64,000 nt of DNA. Source: an uncultured Sphingomonadales bacterium. GTDB lineage: Bacteria; Pseudomonadota; Alphaproteobacteria; Sphingomonadales; Sphingomonadaceae. The stretch spans positions 62,001 to 126,000 of the forward strand of contig CAIJLZ010000006.1 of assembly GCA_903821605.1 (NCBI GenBank), given 5' to 3'. A model generated the notes under the pieces. It was not told where the DNA came from. It did not search any database and saw nothing but the letters and a program-made list of their open reading frames with translations. Shown piece after piece: positions 1-7,917 of this stretch. Numbering within the stretch: the first letter of the stretch is position 1; each line of letters begins with the position of its first letter. Made by a program: the position numbers and the translations under genes.

Positions 1-65
1 AGCCGCCGATCGAGGCCGAGGCCCCGCTGCCCGACAGCTTTGCCAAGGCGGGCTTCGCCCTATGA
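1..65 (+). CDS. 3' end of an unidentified upstream gene (partial)
   Basis: The frame beginning at base 3 is open and ends at TGA 63-65, giving a tail of about 20 residues (PPIEAEAPLPDSFAKAGFAL). The following gene starts at ATG 62, so the two share the four-base overlap ATGA typical of translationally coupled genes in one operon. That overlap is the main reason to treat this tail as real coding sequence. The tail is too short to identify a family. Confidence 0.5.
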   Translation, partial: PPIEAEAPLPDSFAKAGFAL

Positions 66-475
66 GCTTCCCGCCCGGTTCGCCCTTGCCGGACCAGGTG
101 CTGGAAGAAAAATTCCTGGCCGCGACCGGACCGGGCGGGCAGAATGTCAACAAAGTGGCAACGGCGGTGCAGATGCGGCTCGACGTGTACGCGCTGCGGT
201 TGCCGCCGTCGGTCTATCGTCGCTTGAAAGAAGCGGCGGGTAGCCGTTGGACCAAAGAGGGCGAAATTGTCCTTGTGGCCCGCAATTACCGGACCCGTGA
301 GGCCAATCGCGAGGATGCCCGCGCCCGGATGCAGGCGCTGGTCGATGCCGCATGGGTGGCGCCGGTGCGGCGCGTCCCGACCAAGGTCGGTAAAGCCGCC
401 AAGGCGCGGCGGTTGGAGGGCAAATCCAAGCGCAGCGAAGTCAAGCAGGGCCGGGGGCGGGTAAGGTTGGACTAA
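62..475 (+). CDS. arfB: Alternative ribosome-rescue factor ArfB (peptidyl-tRNA hydrolase, GGQ family)
   Basis: A 137-residue class-I release-factor-like protein. The catalytic GGQ motif sits at about residues 25-27 in the context GPGGQNVNK, as in ArfB/YaeJ/ICT1 proteins. The short GGQ domain is followed by a basic tail (KVGKAAKARRLEGKSKRSEVK), the element that in this family enters the empty mRNA channel of stalled ribosomes. It lacks the codon-recognition domains of RF1/RF2. By family knowledge it hydrolyses peptidyl-tRNA on ribosomes lacking a stop codon. ATG 62 overlaps the previous stop (ATGA), implying operon coupling. Confidence 0.93.
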   Translation: MSFPPGSPLPDQVLEEKFLAATGPGGQNVNKVATAVQMRLDVYALRLPPSVYRRLKEAAGSRWTKEGEIVLVARNYRTREANREDARARMQALVDAAWVAPVRRVPTKVGKAAKARRLEGKSKRSEVKQGRGRVRLD

Positions 476-525
476 GCGGCCGGGGGTGGATTCCCTTTGC
501 GCTGAAGTTGCGTTATGATGTGCCC

Positions 526-1206
526 ATGCAGGGGAAATCGCCGATTGCGACCAAATGGGTGCTGGTGCTGTTGTTCGCACTGGCCGCTTGTGTAGGCTCG
601 GGACCGAGTGATCGCCAGCCGTCACGATCAGACCAGACCCCCGTCACCGCCGGTCGCCTCCCCAGCAACTCCCCCCAGACCCGCCAGTGCATCAGCCAAT
701 TGCGGCGCATGGGCGCTTCGTTTGAGCCGTTGCCGGATCGCTGGTTCGGGGGTGGGTGCACCGCGCTCTCCTCGGTCAAGCTGCTCGATATTGGCACGCC
801 GCTTGCCCATATGACGGCGATTACCTGCCCGATGGCGACCAATTTGATTGCATGGAGCCGCGATGTCGCCCAACCGGCGGCGCGGCGCTATTTCGGGGCC
901 AATATCCGCCAGATCGAAACCATGGGCAGCTATAGTTGCCGACCGGTGAATGGGCAGGCGGGCAACGGCCTTTCCGAACATGGGCGGGCCAATGCCATCG
1001 ACATTGGCGGCTTCACCTTGGCCGATGGGCGGCGCGTGACCGTGCTTAACGGCTGGAATGGCAAGGATGATCGGGTGCGGCAGTTCCTGCGCGATATCCA
1101 CAAGGGGGCGTGCCGTAATTTCCAGATCGTGCTTGGCCCGGATGCCAATCATTGGCATGCCGACCACCTTCATTTCGACATGGGAAAAGGCCCTTATTGC
1201 CGCTAG
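526..1206 (+). CDS. Extensin-like C-terminal domain lipoprotein
   Basis: A 226-residue protein matching the bacterial extensin-like family by its pattern: a central Cys/Trp region (DRWFGGGC), a SEHGRANAIDIGGF block, and the C-terminal HWHADHLHFDMG with several histidines and a final Cys. The layout resembles metal-dependent peptidase or amidase folds of the DD-peptidase/MepA type, but catalytic function is inference. The N-terminus from ATG 526 has a hydrophobic stretch ending in LAAC (Cys about residue 22), a lipobox, so a periplasm-facing lipoprotein is likely. TTG 508 is an alternative in-frame start; ATG 526 fits the signal peptide better. No clear ribosome-binding site is visible. Confidence 0.85.
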   Translation: MQGKSPIATKWVLVLLFALAACVGSGPSDRQPSRSDQTPVTAGRLPSNSPQTRQCISQLRRMGASFEPLPDRWFGGGCTALSSVKLLDIGTPLAHMTAITCPMATNLIAWSRDVAQPAARRYFGANIRQIETMGSYSCRPVNGQAGNGLSEHGRANAIDIGGFTLADGRRVTVLNGWNGKDDRVRQFLRDIHKGACRNFQIVLGPDANHWHADHLHFDMGKGPYCR

Positions 1207-1276
1207 ATTTGGGCGCGTCGGGCGAGTTGATGCGACGGAGCCTTGCACTCGCGCGCGGGCTGTGGTTGGAGGCGCT

Positions 1277-1879
1277 ATGACTATTCGCAGCCTGTTCGCC
1301 ACGCGTTTCTATGAGGACAGCCTCAACGACGCGACCCTGATCGATGAACTGGAGCACAGCTGTCGCACGCTGGCCGAGGACGACCGGGCGGGGCGCGCTT
1401 GGGCGAAGGAGAATAGCTATCCCGGCTATACTTCTTATGCCTCGCTCAACGATCTGCCGATGCGCGACCCGGTGTTCGCGGACCTCAAGCGCAAGCTCGA
1501 TAAGCATGTGCAGCGCTTTGCCGAGGCATCGTGCATGGAATTGGCCGGCCGCAAGCTCAAACTCGATAGCCTGTGGGTCAATATCCTCAAGCCCGGTGGC
1601 AGCCATAGTAGCCATATCCATCCGCATAGCGTGGTGTCGGGCACGGTCTATGTGGCGGTGCCGCCCGGCGCGGGCTGTCTCAAGCTCGAAGACCCGCGCC
1701 TGCAACTGATGATGGCGGCACCGACCCGCCGGACGGATGCGCCGGAAGAGGATCGCAGCTTTGTATATGCCCAGCCCGCACCGGGCACGATCTTCTTGTG
1801 GGAAAGCTGGCTGCGCCATGAAGTGGTGGCGAGCAAGGCCAAGTCGGAACGGATCAGCGTCAGCTTCAACTATAGCTGA
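1277..1879 (+). CDS. TIGR02466-family 2OG-Fe(II) oxygenase-like protein
   Basis: A 200-residue protein with the jelly-roll features of this family: W-V-N-I-L at mid-length, SSHIHPHS carrying candidate iron-binding histidines, an SGTVYV strand, and a C-terminal FLWESWLRHEV followed by ERISVSFN. The substrate is unknown; family members are putative 2-oxoglutarate/Fe(II) dioxygenases. ATG 1277 was chosen because GGAGG lies just upstream (1268-1272). The frame remains open further upstream but has no comparable ribosome-binding site there. Its last 10 bases overlap the convergent small membrane protein gene. Confidence 0.8.
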   Translation: MTIRSLFATRFYEDSLNDATLIDELEHSCRTLAEDDRAGRAWAKENSYPGYTSYASLNDLPMRDPVFADLKRKLDKHVQRFAEASCMELAGRKLKLDSLWVNILKPGGSHSSHIHPHSVVSGTVYVAVPPGAGCLKLEDPRLQLMMAAPTRRTDAPEEDRSFVYAQPAPGTIFLWESWLRHEVVASKAKSERISVSFNYS

Positions 1880-2175
1880 GTGCGGCCCATCAAATGCCAG
1901 CGCGGTTTGGGCATGATCCCGCCGCAGCGCGGGCATTTGGGGGAGCGGGCAAGAATCTGTTCGCCGCATTGCGGGCAAATGCGGGTGGCGTGGCGTTGAA
2001 GATAGGGCCGCTCGAATTCGCCATAGGCCGCCGGGAGCAGGAGCGCGATGATCAGCGCAAGCGGGCCGGTGAATAGCCCCAGTAGGAAGCCATCAAAGCC
2101 GCTGCGCCCCTTGCTGCACCAGATCACCACGGCAGTGAAGCCCGTCACAAGCCAGAAGAGATGAAGCAGGTGCAT
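1870..2175 (-). CDS. Small membrane protein with C-terminal zinc ribbon
   Basis: A 101-residue protein. Two hydrophobic segments (about residues 3-20 and 28-50, the second LLGLFTGPLALIIALLL) are followed by a cytosolic tail with two CxxC pairs, CPQCG and CPRCG, separated by about 14 residues. This is a zinc-ribbon arrangement. No enzymatic motif is visible and I do not recognise a named family. It converges on the oxygenase gene with a 10-base overlap of 3' ends. Confidence 0.72.
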   Translation of the reverse strand: MHLLHLFWLVTGFTAVVIWCSKGRSGFDGFLLGLFTGPLALIIALLLPAAYGEFERPYLQRHATRICPQCGEQILARSPKCPRCGGIMPKPRWHLMGRTQL

Positions 2176-2342
2176 GGAACGAACCTTGATCTGGAATCGA
2201 CAAATTGTTGCGGTGGATGCGCGATGATGTCAATTCGGTACGTCGATGACCGGGCTGGCGGCTATGCGTAAAGTCCCGCAATTGATGGGCTAATCTGCCA
2301 CGATGATGTGCCCCGACCATGGCAGACAGGAGATGTGACAAA

Positions 2343-3371
2343 ATGAAGGCCGCAGTCTTTCGCGAACCCGGCACCCCGTTGACGATTGAGACGATCGCCG
2401 ACCCGACACCGGCAGTGGGCGAGGCGATCATCCAGGTGCATCATTGCGGCGTTTGCGGCACGGACCTCCACTCGACCGAGCAACAACACGAGCCGGGCAT
2501 CGATTGCGTCGTGCTGGGCCATGAATTCGTCGGCGAGATCGTCGAACTCGGCAAGGATACGCCGGCGGGCTGGCGCAAGGGCGACCGGCTGGCATCCTTG
2601 CCGTTCATCGGCTGCGGTCATTGTCTCGCCTGTCTCAAGGGCACGACATGGCAATGCGCCAGCCGCAAGATTATCGGTTCGGCGGAAGCGCCGGGCGGCT
2701 TTGCCGAATATACCAGCGTGCATCTCAATGAGGCGGTGCACCTGCCGGATGCGGTGAGTTGGGAACATGGGGCGCTGGTCGAGCCGCTCGCGGTCGCGCT
2801 CCATGCGGTGCGCAAGCTTAATCACGGGCTGGCGGGCAAGAATGTGCTGGTGATGGGCGCAGGGCCAATCGGGCTGGCGTGCGTGCTATGGGCCAGTTTT
2901 TTCGGCGCGCGCCATGTGATCGTGAGCGAACTTGATCCGGGGCGCGCCAAGCTGGCCGCCGCATTTGGCGCGACCGGGCTGGTCGATGCCACCGGCGATG
3001 TCGGCGAACAATTCCGCACGCTCACGGGCAGCGCGCCGGAGCTGATCCTTGAATGCGTCGGCGTGCCCGGCATGATTGGGCAGGCGATGGAACTTGCGCC
3101 TTATGGTGGCGAGCTGCTGATTGTCGGTTTTTGCATGAAGCCGGACAGTTTCCTGCCCGCCATCGCGATGGTGAAGGAACTCGCGGTGCAGTTCGTCATT
3201 GCCTATGACAAGTCGGACTTTCAGTTCGTCGTCGACATGCTTGCGGCGGACCGCATCAAGGTCGATGGCATGATCACCGACATCGTGCCCTTCTCGGCCT
3301 TTCCGACGGCGTTTGAGGCGCTGCGGCGGCCAACCAGCCAGTGCAAGATCCTGCTCAACCCGATGGCCTGA
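2343..3371 (+). CDS. Zinc-dependent alcohol/polyol dehydrogenase (MDR family)
   Basis: A 342-residue medium-chain dehydrogenase. GVCGTD supplies catalytic-zinc Cys38, and GHE follows at 59-61. The structural zinc site is the four cysteines at 91, 94, 97 and 105. A Rossmann nucleotide-binding motif (GAGPIG) lies near residue 165, followed by a beta strand ending in E. The family oxidises secondary alcohols, threonine or sugar alcohols with NAD(P); the exact substrate cannot be read from sequence. ATG 2343 has AGGAGA at 2328-2333 with good spacing. The gene ends before a strong bidirectional hairpin. Confidence 0.9.
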   Translation: MKAAVFREPGTPLTIETIADPTPAVGEAIIQVHHCGVCGTDLHSTEQQHEPGIDCVVLGHEFVGEIVELGKDTPAGWRKGDRLASLPFIGCGHCLACLKGTTWQCASRKIIGSAEAPGGFAEYTSVHLNEAVHLPDAVSWEHGALVEPLAVALHAVRKLNHGLAGKNVLVMGAGPIGLACVLWASFFGARHVIVSELDPGRAKLAAAFGATGLVDATGDVGEQFRTLTGSAPELILECVGVPGMIGQAMELAPYGGELLIVGFCMKPDSFLPAIAMVKELAVQFVIAYDKSDFQFVVDMLAADRIKVDGMITDIVPFSAFPTAFEALRRPTSQCKILLNPMA

Positions 3372-3377
3372 ACTTAT

Positions 3378-3405
3378 CAGGGGCCGGTTTGATCACCGGC
3401 CCCTG
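3378..3405. terminator. Bidirectional hairpin between convergent genes
   Basis: An 11-bp perfect stem, CAGGGGCCGGT and ACCGGCCCCTG, with a 6-base loop, lies exactly between the stops of the dehydrogenase and the flavoprotein genes. T-rich flanks are short, so termination is inferred mainly from stem strength and position. Confidence 0.7.
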
Positions 3406-3413
3406 TTCGCAGA

Positions 3414-4877
3414 TCAGAGATTGCCCATCGCGGCCCGGCCCGCGACCCGGCCGAAATAGGACCCCGGCCCCAGGCTCATCCCGCTATTGTAGCTTTTGCC
3501 ATCCTTGGGGATGTGCGCGGTGCAGGCCCCGGCGGCATAAAAGCCCGGAATGACCTTGCCCTGTGGGTTGAGCACCTGCGCATCGCTCGACACCTTCAGG
3601 CCCCCAAGCGTGATGTAGAGATAGGTCGAGCGGTCGAACGAAATGTCGAACGCGGCCCATGGCCCCTGATCCAGTTGCTTCAGCCAATCGGGATGCTTCT
3701 GGAACAGGCTGTCCTTGCCCGCCGCGCAATCGGCATTGTAGGTCGCCAAGGTCTTGACCAGCGCGCCTTCGGGCAGTTCGAGCCGGGCTTCCATTTCTTC
3801 GACTGTTTCGAAACCATCGATCAGTTGATGCTTGGCATAGGGATTTTCGGGATATGCGAAGATTTCCGAATCGACGATCAGATAGGCGCGCCCGCCCGGC
3901 TGTTCCGAGGTGAAACCGGCGGTGCGGCCATGATAGCTGTCCTCGGCCACGAAGCGCTGGCCAAACGCATTGACGATAATGCCCTTGATCAACTGCTGCG
4001 GCGGATAGATGGCGGCGGTCGCGATCATGCCGTCCATGCCCTGCGTATCCGCCCCGGCGGCGAGGCCGAGCAAAATGCCCGAACCATCGGTATAGGGCGT
4101 GCCGAGCGGTTCGGCGCTCGCGGGCAGATCGGGGAAATATTCCGCCAGCATGTCCTTGTTCATGCCAAAGCCGCCGGTGGTGACGATCACGCCGCGCCGG
4201 GCCTGATAATAACGGGTCTGCCCAGTCTGGCGCACGGCGCAGCCGATGATGCGGCCATCTTCATCGCGGATCAGCGCGGTCGCGATGCTGTCATAGCTCG
4301 CGCGCACGCCCTCTTGCTCGCACCGGGCGAGCAGCGGGGTCATCGCCCCGGCGCCCGGGCTTTCGCCCTCCATCGCGACCTGATGACCGCGCGGCACCGG
4401 GCGGGCGATGTCGCGATAGGGCCAGACCTTTTCGTTGCCGGTGCTCATCAGCCCTTCGGACGAGAGGATATAGACCGCCTTGTGCGGGTAATAGCTGCGC
4501 TCAAACGGCACGCCCTGCGCCTCAAGCCAGTTGAAATGATCGACATTGTCATCGCAATAGCGGCGGACCTTATCGGCCTGTTCCGCGCCCATGCTGGCGA
4601 TCATGTAGCGATACATATTTTCAGGGTCGTCATCATAGCCGACGGCCTTTTGCACCTCGGTGCCGCCGCCAAGATAGAACAGGCCGGATGACAAAGCGCT
4701 CGACCCGCCGCCCGCGCTTGCGCGCTCGACAACCAGCACATCGCCCCCAGCCCGGCGCGCCTCAAGCGCGGCGCACGCGCCGGCAATGCCATAGCCGATG
4801 ATGAGGACATCGGCGCTATCGTCAAATTGGGGGACATTTTTCGCGTCAATCAGGCGACTGCTCAGGTCCATGCGCAT
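3414..4877 (-). CDS. FAD-dependent oxidoreductase, KstD / fumarate-reductase flavoprotein type
   Basis: A 487-residue flavoprotein. The N-terminal ADP-binding motif is DVLIIGYGIAG (G28, G30, G33), followed about 20 residues later by VVER. A TTGGFG motif lies mid-protein, and the C-terminal part has YITLGGL and FYAAGACT, typical of the FAD-binding-2 family that includes 3-ketosteroid 1-dehydrogenase and soluble fumarate/urocanate reductases. No signal peptide or heme domain is visible, so a cytosolic enzyme is likely. Steroid versus other enone substrates cannot be decided here. It stands alone: the downstream neighbour is convergent and the upstream neighbour is a divergent toxin-antitoxin pair. 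Confidence 0.85.
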   Translation of the reverse strand: MRMDLSSRLIDAKNVPQFDDSADVLIIGYGIAGACAALEARRAGGDVLVVERASAGGGSSALSSGLFYLGGGTEVQKAVGYDDDPENMYRYMIASMGAEQADKVRRYCDDNVDHFNWLEAQGVPFERSYYPHKAVYILSSEGLMSTGNEKVWPYRDIARPVPRGHQVAMEGESPGAGAMTPLLARCEQEGVRASYDSIATALIRDEDGRIIGCAVRQTGQTRYYQARRGVIVTTGGFGMNKDMLAEYFPDLPASAEPLGTPYTDGSGILLGLAAGADTQGMDGMIATAAIYPPQQLIKGIIVNAFGQRFVAEDSYHGRTAGFTSEQPGGRAYLIVDSEIFAYPENPYAKHQLIDGFETVEEMEARLELPEGALVKTLATYNADCAAGKDSLFQKHPDWLKQLDQGPWAAFDISFDRSTYLYITLGGLKVSSDAQVLNPQGKVIPGFYAAGACTAHIPKDGKSYNSGMSLGPGSYFGRVAGRAAMGNL

Positions 4878-4973
4878 GCTCCGGATAGTGAGAATTGATT
4901 CGATGGCCAGCCTAGCCGGGGATGAGGCGTCTGTAGCCTGACATTTCAGGTAAGGGGGCTTGACCTACATCAC

Positions 4974-4991
4974 CACAAACCCACATTTGTG
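4974..4991. promoter_or_regulatory. Inverted repeat in front of the toxin-antitoxin operon (candidate operator)
   Basis: CACAAA-N6-TTTGTG is a perfect 6-bp inverted repeat 33 bases upstream of the antitoxin start. Type II antitoxins of this size usually repress their own promoter by binding such palindromes; that role is inferred here. A TTGACC hexamer at 4960-4965 may be part of the promoter. AGGAG at 5011-5015 is the ribosome-binding site. Confidence 0.5.
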
Positions 4992-5023
4992 TTTACCTTG
5001 GGTATAGCAAAGGAGCAGCGCGC

Positions 5024-5278
5024 ATGAGTCGGCTAACCATCGACATAACCGATCATCAGCACCAGAGCCTGAAAGCCTTGGCTGCATTGCAGGGCAAGAC
5101 GATCAAGCAATATGCGCTTGAACGGCTTTTTCCTGCACCGCCTGCCGATGATCAGGCGTGGGAGGACTTAAAGGCCCTGCTGGGGCAGCGGATCAACGAC
5201 GGCCTGTCGGGCGTCATGTCAGGCAAGACCATCGACACCATTGTTGATGAGGAATTGGGCCGGGACGAGCGCGCTTGA
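5024..5278 (+). CDS. Type II antitoxin, ParD/RHH-like
   Basis: An 84-residue acidic protein. The N-terminus has the strand-helix pattern of a ribbon-helix-helix DNA-binding domain (LTIDITDHQHQSLKALAA...). The C-terminal half (VMSGKTIDTIVDEELGR) would be the toxin-binding segment. AGGAG lies at 5011-5015. Its stop overlaps the toxin start (TTGA), a classic arrangement that keeps antitoxin and toxin translation coupled. An upstream inverted repeat at 4974-4991 is a candidate autoregulatory site. Confidence 0.85.
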   Translation: MSRLTIDITDHQHQSLKALAALQGKTIKQYALERLFPAPPADDQAWEDLKALLGQRINDGLSGVMSGKTIDTIVDEELGRDERA

Positions 5279-5586
5279 CCGCTCCTTATGTCCTGCTGCC
5301 TGCGGCGGAAGCTGATCTGCGGGACATCATCCGGTACACGCGCCAGCAATCGGGCGACGCGCAAACCCGAAGCTATGTTGCCAAATTACAGCGCGGCATT
5401 GAAAATATCGCGGCTGGGCAGGGGCTGTCCAAGGATATGGCGGCGCTTTATCCGGGCTTGCGGCTGGCCCATTGCGAACAGCACTATATCTTTTGCCTGA
5501 TGCGCGAGGGGGCCGCTGCGCTCGTGGTGGCGATTTTTCATGAGCGGATGGATATAATGCTGCGGCTGGCGGATCGGTTGAAATAA
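5275..5586 (+). CDS. ParE/RelE-superfamily toxin
   Basis: A 103-residue protein with the ParE fold pattern: an N-terminal strand followed by AEADLRDIIRYTR, a central helix, LRLAHCEQHYIFCLM and a C-terminal VVAIFHERMD. By family knowledge ParE toxins poison DNA gyrase and RelE toxins cleave mRNA; the FHERMD ending is more ParE-like. The start is TTG 5275, overlapping the antitoxin stop by four bases. The weak start may keep toxin below antitoxin. The frame is intact, so the pair is probably functional. Confidence 0.87.
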   Translation: MTAPYVLLPAAEADLRDIIRYTRQQSGDAQTRSYVAKLQRGIENIAAGQGLSKDMAALYPGLRLAHCEQHYIFCLMREGAAALVVAIFHERMDIMLRLADRLK

Positions 5587-5638
5587 CCGCAGGCCTGAAA
5601 GGCCAATGCCTAAAAAGCAGCTAAGGTCGCGAAAAGCG

Positions 5639-5713
5639 TGGTGGGCGCGGCAAGGATTGAACTTGCGACCCCACCCGTGTGAAGGGTGTGCTCTACCACT
5701 GAGCTACGCGCCC
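5639..5713 (-). tRNA. tRNA-Val (anticodon CAC)
   Basis: The minus strand folds as a full cloverleaf: acceptor GGGCGCG/CGCGCCC, D-arm GCTC...GAGC, anticodon stem CACCC/GGGTG with loop TTCACAC, and T-arm GCAAG-TTCAATC-CTTGC. Discriminator A and an encoded CCA follow (5639-5641). The anticodon reads GUG codons. Confidence 0.95.
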
Positions 5714-5806
5714 ACGCTTTCGCTGGAGGGTCCATCAATGCGATTGTGGCAATCGCGAACCCTTGATGATTCTTGAAAACAGCCCGTGGGCGATCTCACA
5801 AAATCA

Positions 5807-5832
5807 CGGGCGGCGTTTGCGTGCGCCGCCCG
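5807..5832 (-). terminator. Rho-independent-type terminator of hupB
   Basis: A perfect 9-bp stem CGGGCGGCG/CGCCGCCCG with an 8-base loop is followed on the minus strand by TGATTTTG. A second smaller hairpin (CCGGCAT...ATGCCGG, 5844-5863) lies between it and the hupB stop. Confidence 0.55.
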
Positions 5833-5870
5833 GATTTGTCAACCCGGCATCTTGCGATGCCGGTCAAAAA

Positions 5871-6143
5871 TCAGTTGACCGCGTCCTTCAGGCCCTTGCC
5901 GGGCTTGAACTTCGGCTGGGTCGAAGCGCTGATCGTCATCGGTTCGCCAGTGCGCGGGTTGCGGCCGGTCGAAGCCTTACGCTTGGTGACGGCGAAGGTG
6001 CCGAAACCAACGAGACGAACTTCGTCGCCCTTCTTCAGCGCGCCGGTGATGGCATCGAAAACGCCTTCCACTGCCTTGCCCGCATCGGTCTTCGTCAAGC
6101 CGGTCGCTTCCGCAACGGCGCTGATCAGTTCCTGCTTATTCAT
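5871..6143 (-). CDS. hupB: HU-family nucleoid protein
   Basis: A 90-residue histone-like protein with the standard layout: helical N-terminus MNKQELISAVAEATGLTK, then GDEVRLVGFGTFAV, and the DNA-binding arm signature RKASTGRNPRTGEPM, ending FKPGKGLKDAVN. HU dimers bend and compact DNA. Start ATG 6143 is fixed by the family N-terminus; the frame stays open upstream but that part is not HU. GGGAGG lies directly in front of the start and AAGGGG slightly further up. A good promoter lies about 60 bases upstream and a hairpin terminator follows. Confidence 0.97.
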   Translation of the reverse strand: MNKQELISAVAEATGLTKTDAGKAVEGVFDAITGALKKGDEVRLVGFGTFAVTKRKASTGRNPRTGEPMTISASTQPKFKPGKGLKDAVN

Positions 6144-6196
6144 GCCTCCCGAACCCCCTTCTCTAAACTGTAAAATCAGGCGTGATTGCCGTCGCG

Positions 6197-6226
6197 TATT
6201 AAGAGCAGATTGAATCAGCCTGTCAA
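6197..6226 (-). promoter_or_regulatory. Promoter of hupB
   Basis: On the minus strand a perfect -35 hexamer TTGACA (6221-6226) is followed after 17 bases by CTTAAT (6198-6203), close to a -10 box. This lies about 55 bases upstream of the hupB start. Confidence 0.6.
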
Positions 6227-6379
6227 ACCTAAAAGCAGCAAAAAACCCTGAAAACTGCTGGAAAAACGTGGTTTTTGACATGATTCCCGGATGTGCAGTG
6301 CACAATTTGGGTCTGGCCATGGTCCAAAGGGGGTACAGCGCGCTTGATCGCATCGGGCGCAGCGGCGACAAGGGGCGCC

Positions 6380-7696
6380 ATGGTTGATCTATTTGTCGAT
6401 GATTCCCGCCGTTCCCGCGACGCCTTATTGTCGCCTGCCGGACCGCTTGCCGACCGGTTGCGGCCGCGCACGCTGGGCGAGGTGGTGGGGCAGGAACATC
6501 TCACCGGACCAGAGGGCACGATCGGCCGCATGGTGGCGGCGGGTCGACTATCGTCGTTGATCCTGTGGGGTCCGCCGGGGACGGGCAAGACGACTATTGC
6601 CCGCTTGCTGGCAGATGCCGTGGGCATGCGGTTCGATGGGGTGTCGGCGGTGTTCTCCGGTGTGGCCGATCTGAAAAAGGCATTTGCCACGGCGGCCGAC
6701 TATCGCGATCTCGGGCGGTCGACCTTGTTGTTTGTGGATGAAATCCATCGCTTCAACCGGGCGCAGCAGGATGGCTTTCTGCCCTATGTCGAAAATGGCA
6801 CGATCACCTTGGTCGGGGCGACGACCGAAAACCCAAGCTTTGCGCTCAACGCCGCCTTGCTCAGCCGGGCGCAGGTGCTGGTGCTCAACCGGCTCGATGA
6901 GGCGGCGCTGGATCAGCTCTTGGTGCGGGCAGAGATGTTGGAGCATCGCCCGCTGCCCCTAACGCCGGACGCCCGCACCGCGTTGATCATCAGCGCAGAT
7001 GGCGATGGGCGTTTCCTGCTCAATCAGGCGGAGACATTATTCTCGGTCGATATTGAGGACCCCTTGGACCCGGGGGCGCTGTCGGCACTGCTGCACCGGC
7101 GGATGGCCGTTTATGACAAGGATCGCGACGGCCATTATAATCTGATCTCGGCGCTGCATAAGTCGTTGCGCGGGTCGGACCCGCAAGCGGCGCTCTATTG
7201 GCTGGCACGGATGCTGACGGCGGGCGAGGAGCCGCTCTATGTGCTGCGGCGGATCACCCGCTTTGCGTCCGAGGATATCGGTCTCGCGGACCCGCAGGCA
7301 TTGGTGCAGTGTCTCGCCGCGAAACAGGCCTATGAGTTTTTGGGCAGTCCCGAGGGCGAGTTGGCGATTGTGCAGGCCTGTCTCTATTGCGCGACCGCAC
7401 CCAAATCGAACGCGATCTATCGGGCGCAGAAGGCGGCATGGAAGGCTGCCAAGGAAACCGGCAGCCTGATGCCGCCGCCCAACATACTGAACGCGCCGAC
7501 CAAGCTGATGAAGGATCTCGGCTATGGTAAGGGCTATGCCTATGACCATGATGTCGAGGACGGCTTTTCAGGCGATAATTACTGGCCCGAGGACATGCGG
7601 CCCGCGCGTTATTACGAACCGGTCGAACGCGGCTTTGAGGCGCGGATCAGGGAACGGCTCGCCTTCTGGGATCAGAAACGGCGCGAGCGGGGCTAA
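6380..7696 (+). CDS. rarA: Replication-associated recombination protein A (RarA/MgsA AAA+ ATPase)
   Basis: A 438-residue clamp-loader-like AAA+ ATPase. Walker A GPPGTGKT is at 64-71 and Walker B FVDEIHRF around 118-125. Sensor 1 is GATTENPSFALN, and the C-terminal MgsA tetramerisation region has DPQAALYWLARML and YPEDM-like residues near the end. The family acts at stalled replication forks. ATG 6380 was chosen because the conserved domain starts about 20 residues later and AAGGGG precedes it; an upstream open stretch from 6293 has no family character. It converges on purL across a region with a palindromic repeat. Confidence 0.95.
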   Translation: MVDLFVDDSRRSRDALLSPAGPLADRLRPRTLGEVVGQEHLTGPEGTIGRMVAAGRLSSLILWGPPGTGKTTIARLLADAVGMRFDGVSAVFSGVADLKKAFATAADYRDLGRSTLLFVDEIHRFNRAQQDGFLPYVENGTITLVGATTENPSFALNAALLSRAQVLVLNRLDEAALDQLLVRAEMLEHRPLPLTPDARTALIISADGDGRFLLNQAETLFSVDIEDPLDPGALSALLHRRMAVYDKDRDGHYNLISALHKSLRGSDPQAALYWLARMLTAGEEPLYVLRRITRFASEDIGLADPQALVQCLAAKQAYEFLGSPEGELAIVQACLYCATAPKSNAIYRAQKAAWKAAKETGSLMPPPNILNAPTKLMKDLGYGKGYAYDHDVEDGFSGDNYWPEDMRPARYYEPVERGFEARIRERLAFWDQKRRERG

Positions 7697-7788
7697 GGGG
7701 CTGGTGCGGGGCGAGGTTGATCCTGCGTCGGCTTGGTCGCTTTGGCTCTTATGCCTGTTATTCCCTTATATTCTTACATCCCCTCCCC

Positions 7789-7865
7789 CTCGTCACCCTG
7801 AACTTGTTTCAGGGCCCACTGCGGGCGTGTCGCTAGGTGCGGAACCAAGTTCAGCATGACGAGGG
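7789..7865. repeat. Dispersed palindromic intergenic element, copy 1
   Basis: Long imperfect inverted repeat CCTCGTCACCCTGAACTTG ... CAAGTTCAGCATGACGAGG between the convergent rarA and purL genes. The left half carries its own hairpin CCCTGAA/TTCAGGG. The right half is the ATGC subtype but its inner arm is mutated (GGTTCC in place of GGTTCA). Other copies lie near 17.1, 19.5-20.0, 29.5 and 52.8-53.1 kb. It may serve as a bidirectional terminator here. Confidence 0.85.
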
Positions 7866-7917
7866 GGTGGTAGGGTGTGGGGAACAGCAACGAACGACCA
7901 AGAAACGGCCGGTGGTT

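Noticed and set aside
1058-1276. N-terminal extension of the oxygenase gene to 1058
   Set aside because: Overlaps the extensin-like gene for 150 bases, has no family similarity, and GGAGG directly before 1277 marks the real start.
5844-5863. Second hairpin CCGGCAT...ATGCCGG as main hupB terminator
   Set aside because: It is not followed by T residues on the minus strand; the stronger stem at 5807-5832 with following TTTT fits better.
7239-7696. CRISPR array or phage attachment sites anywhere in the window, including at the four tRNAs
   Set aside because: No regularly spaced 25-40 bp repeats with unique spacers were seen; no integrase gene or duplicated tRNA 3' end was found near any tRNA.
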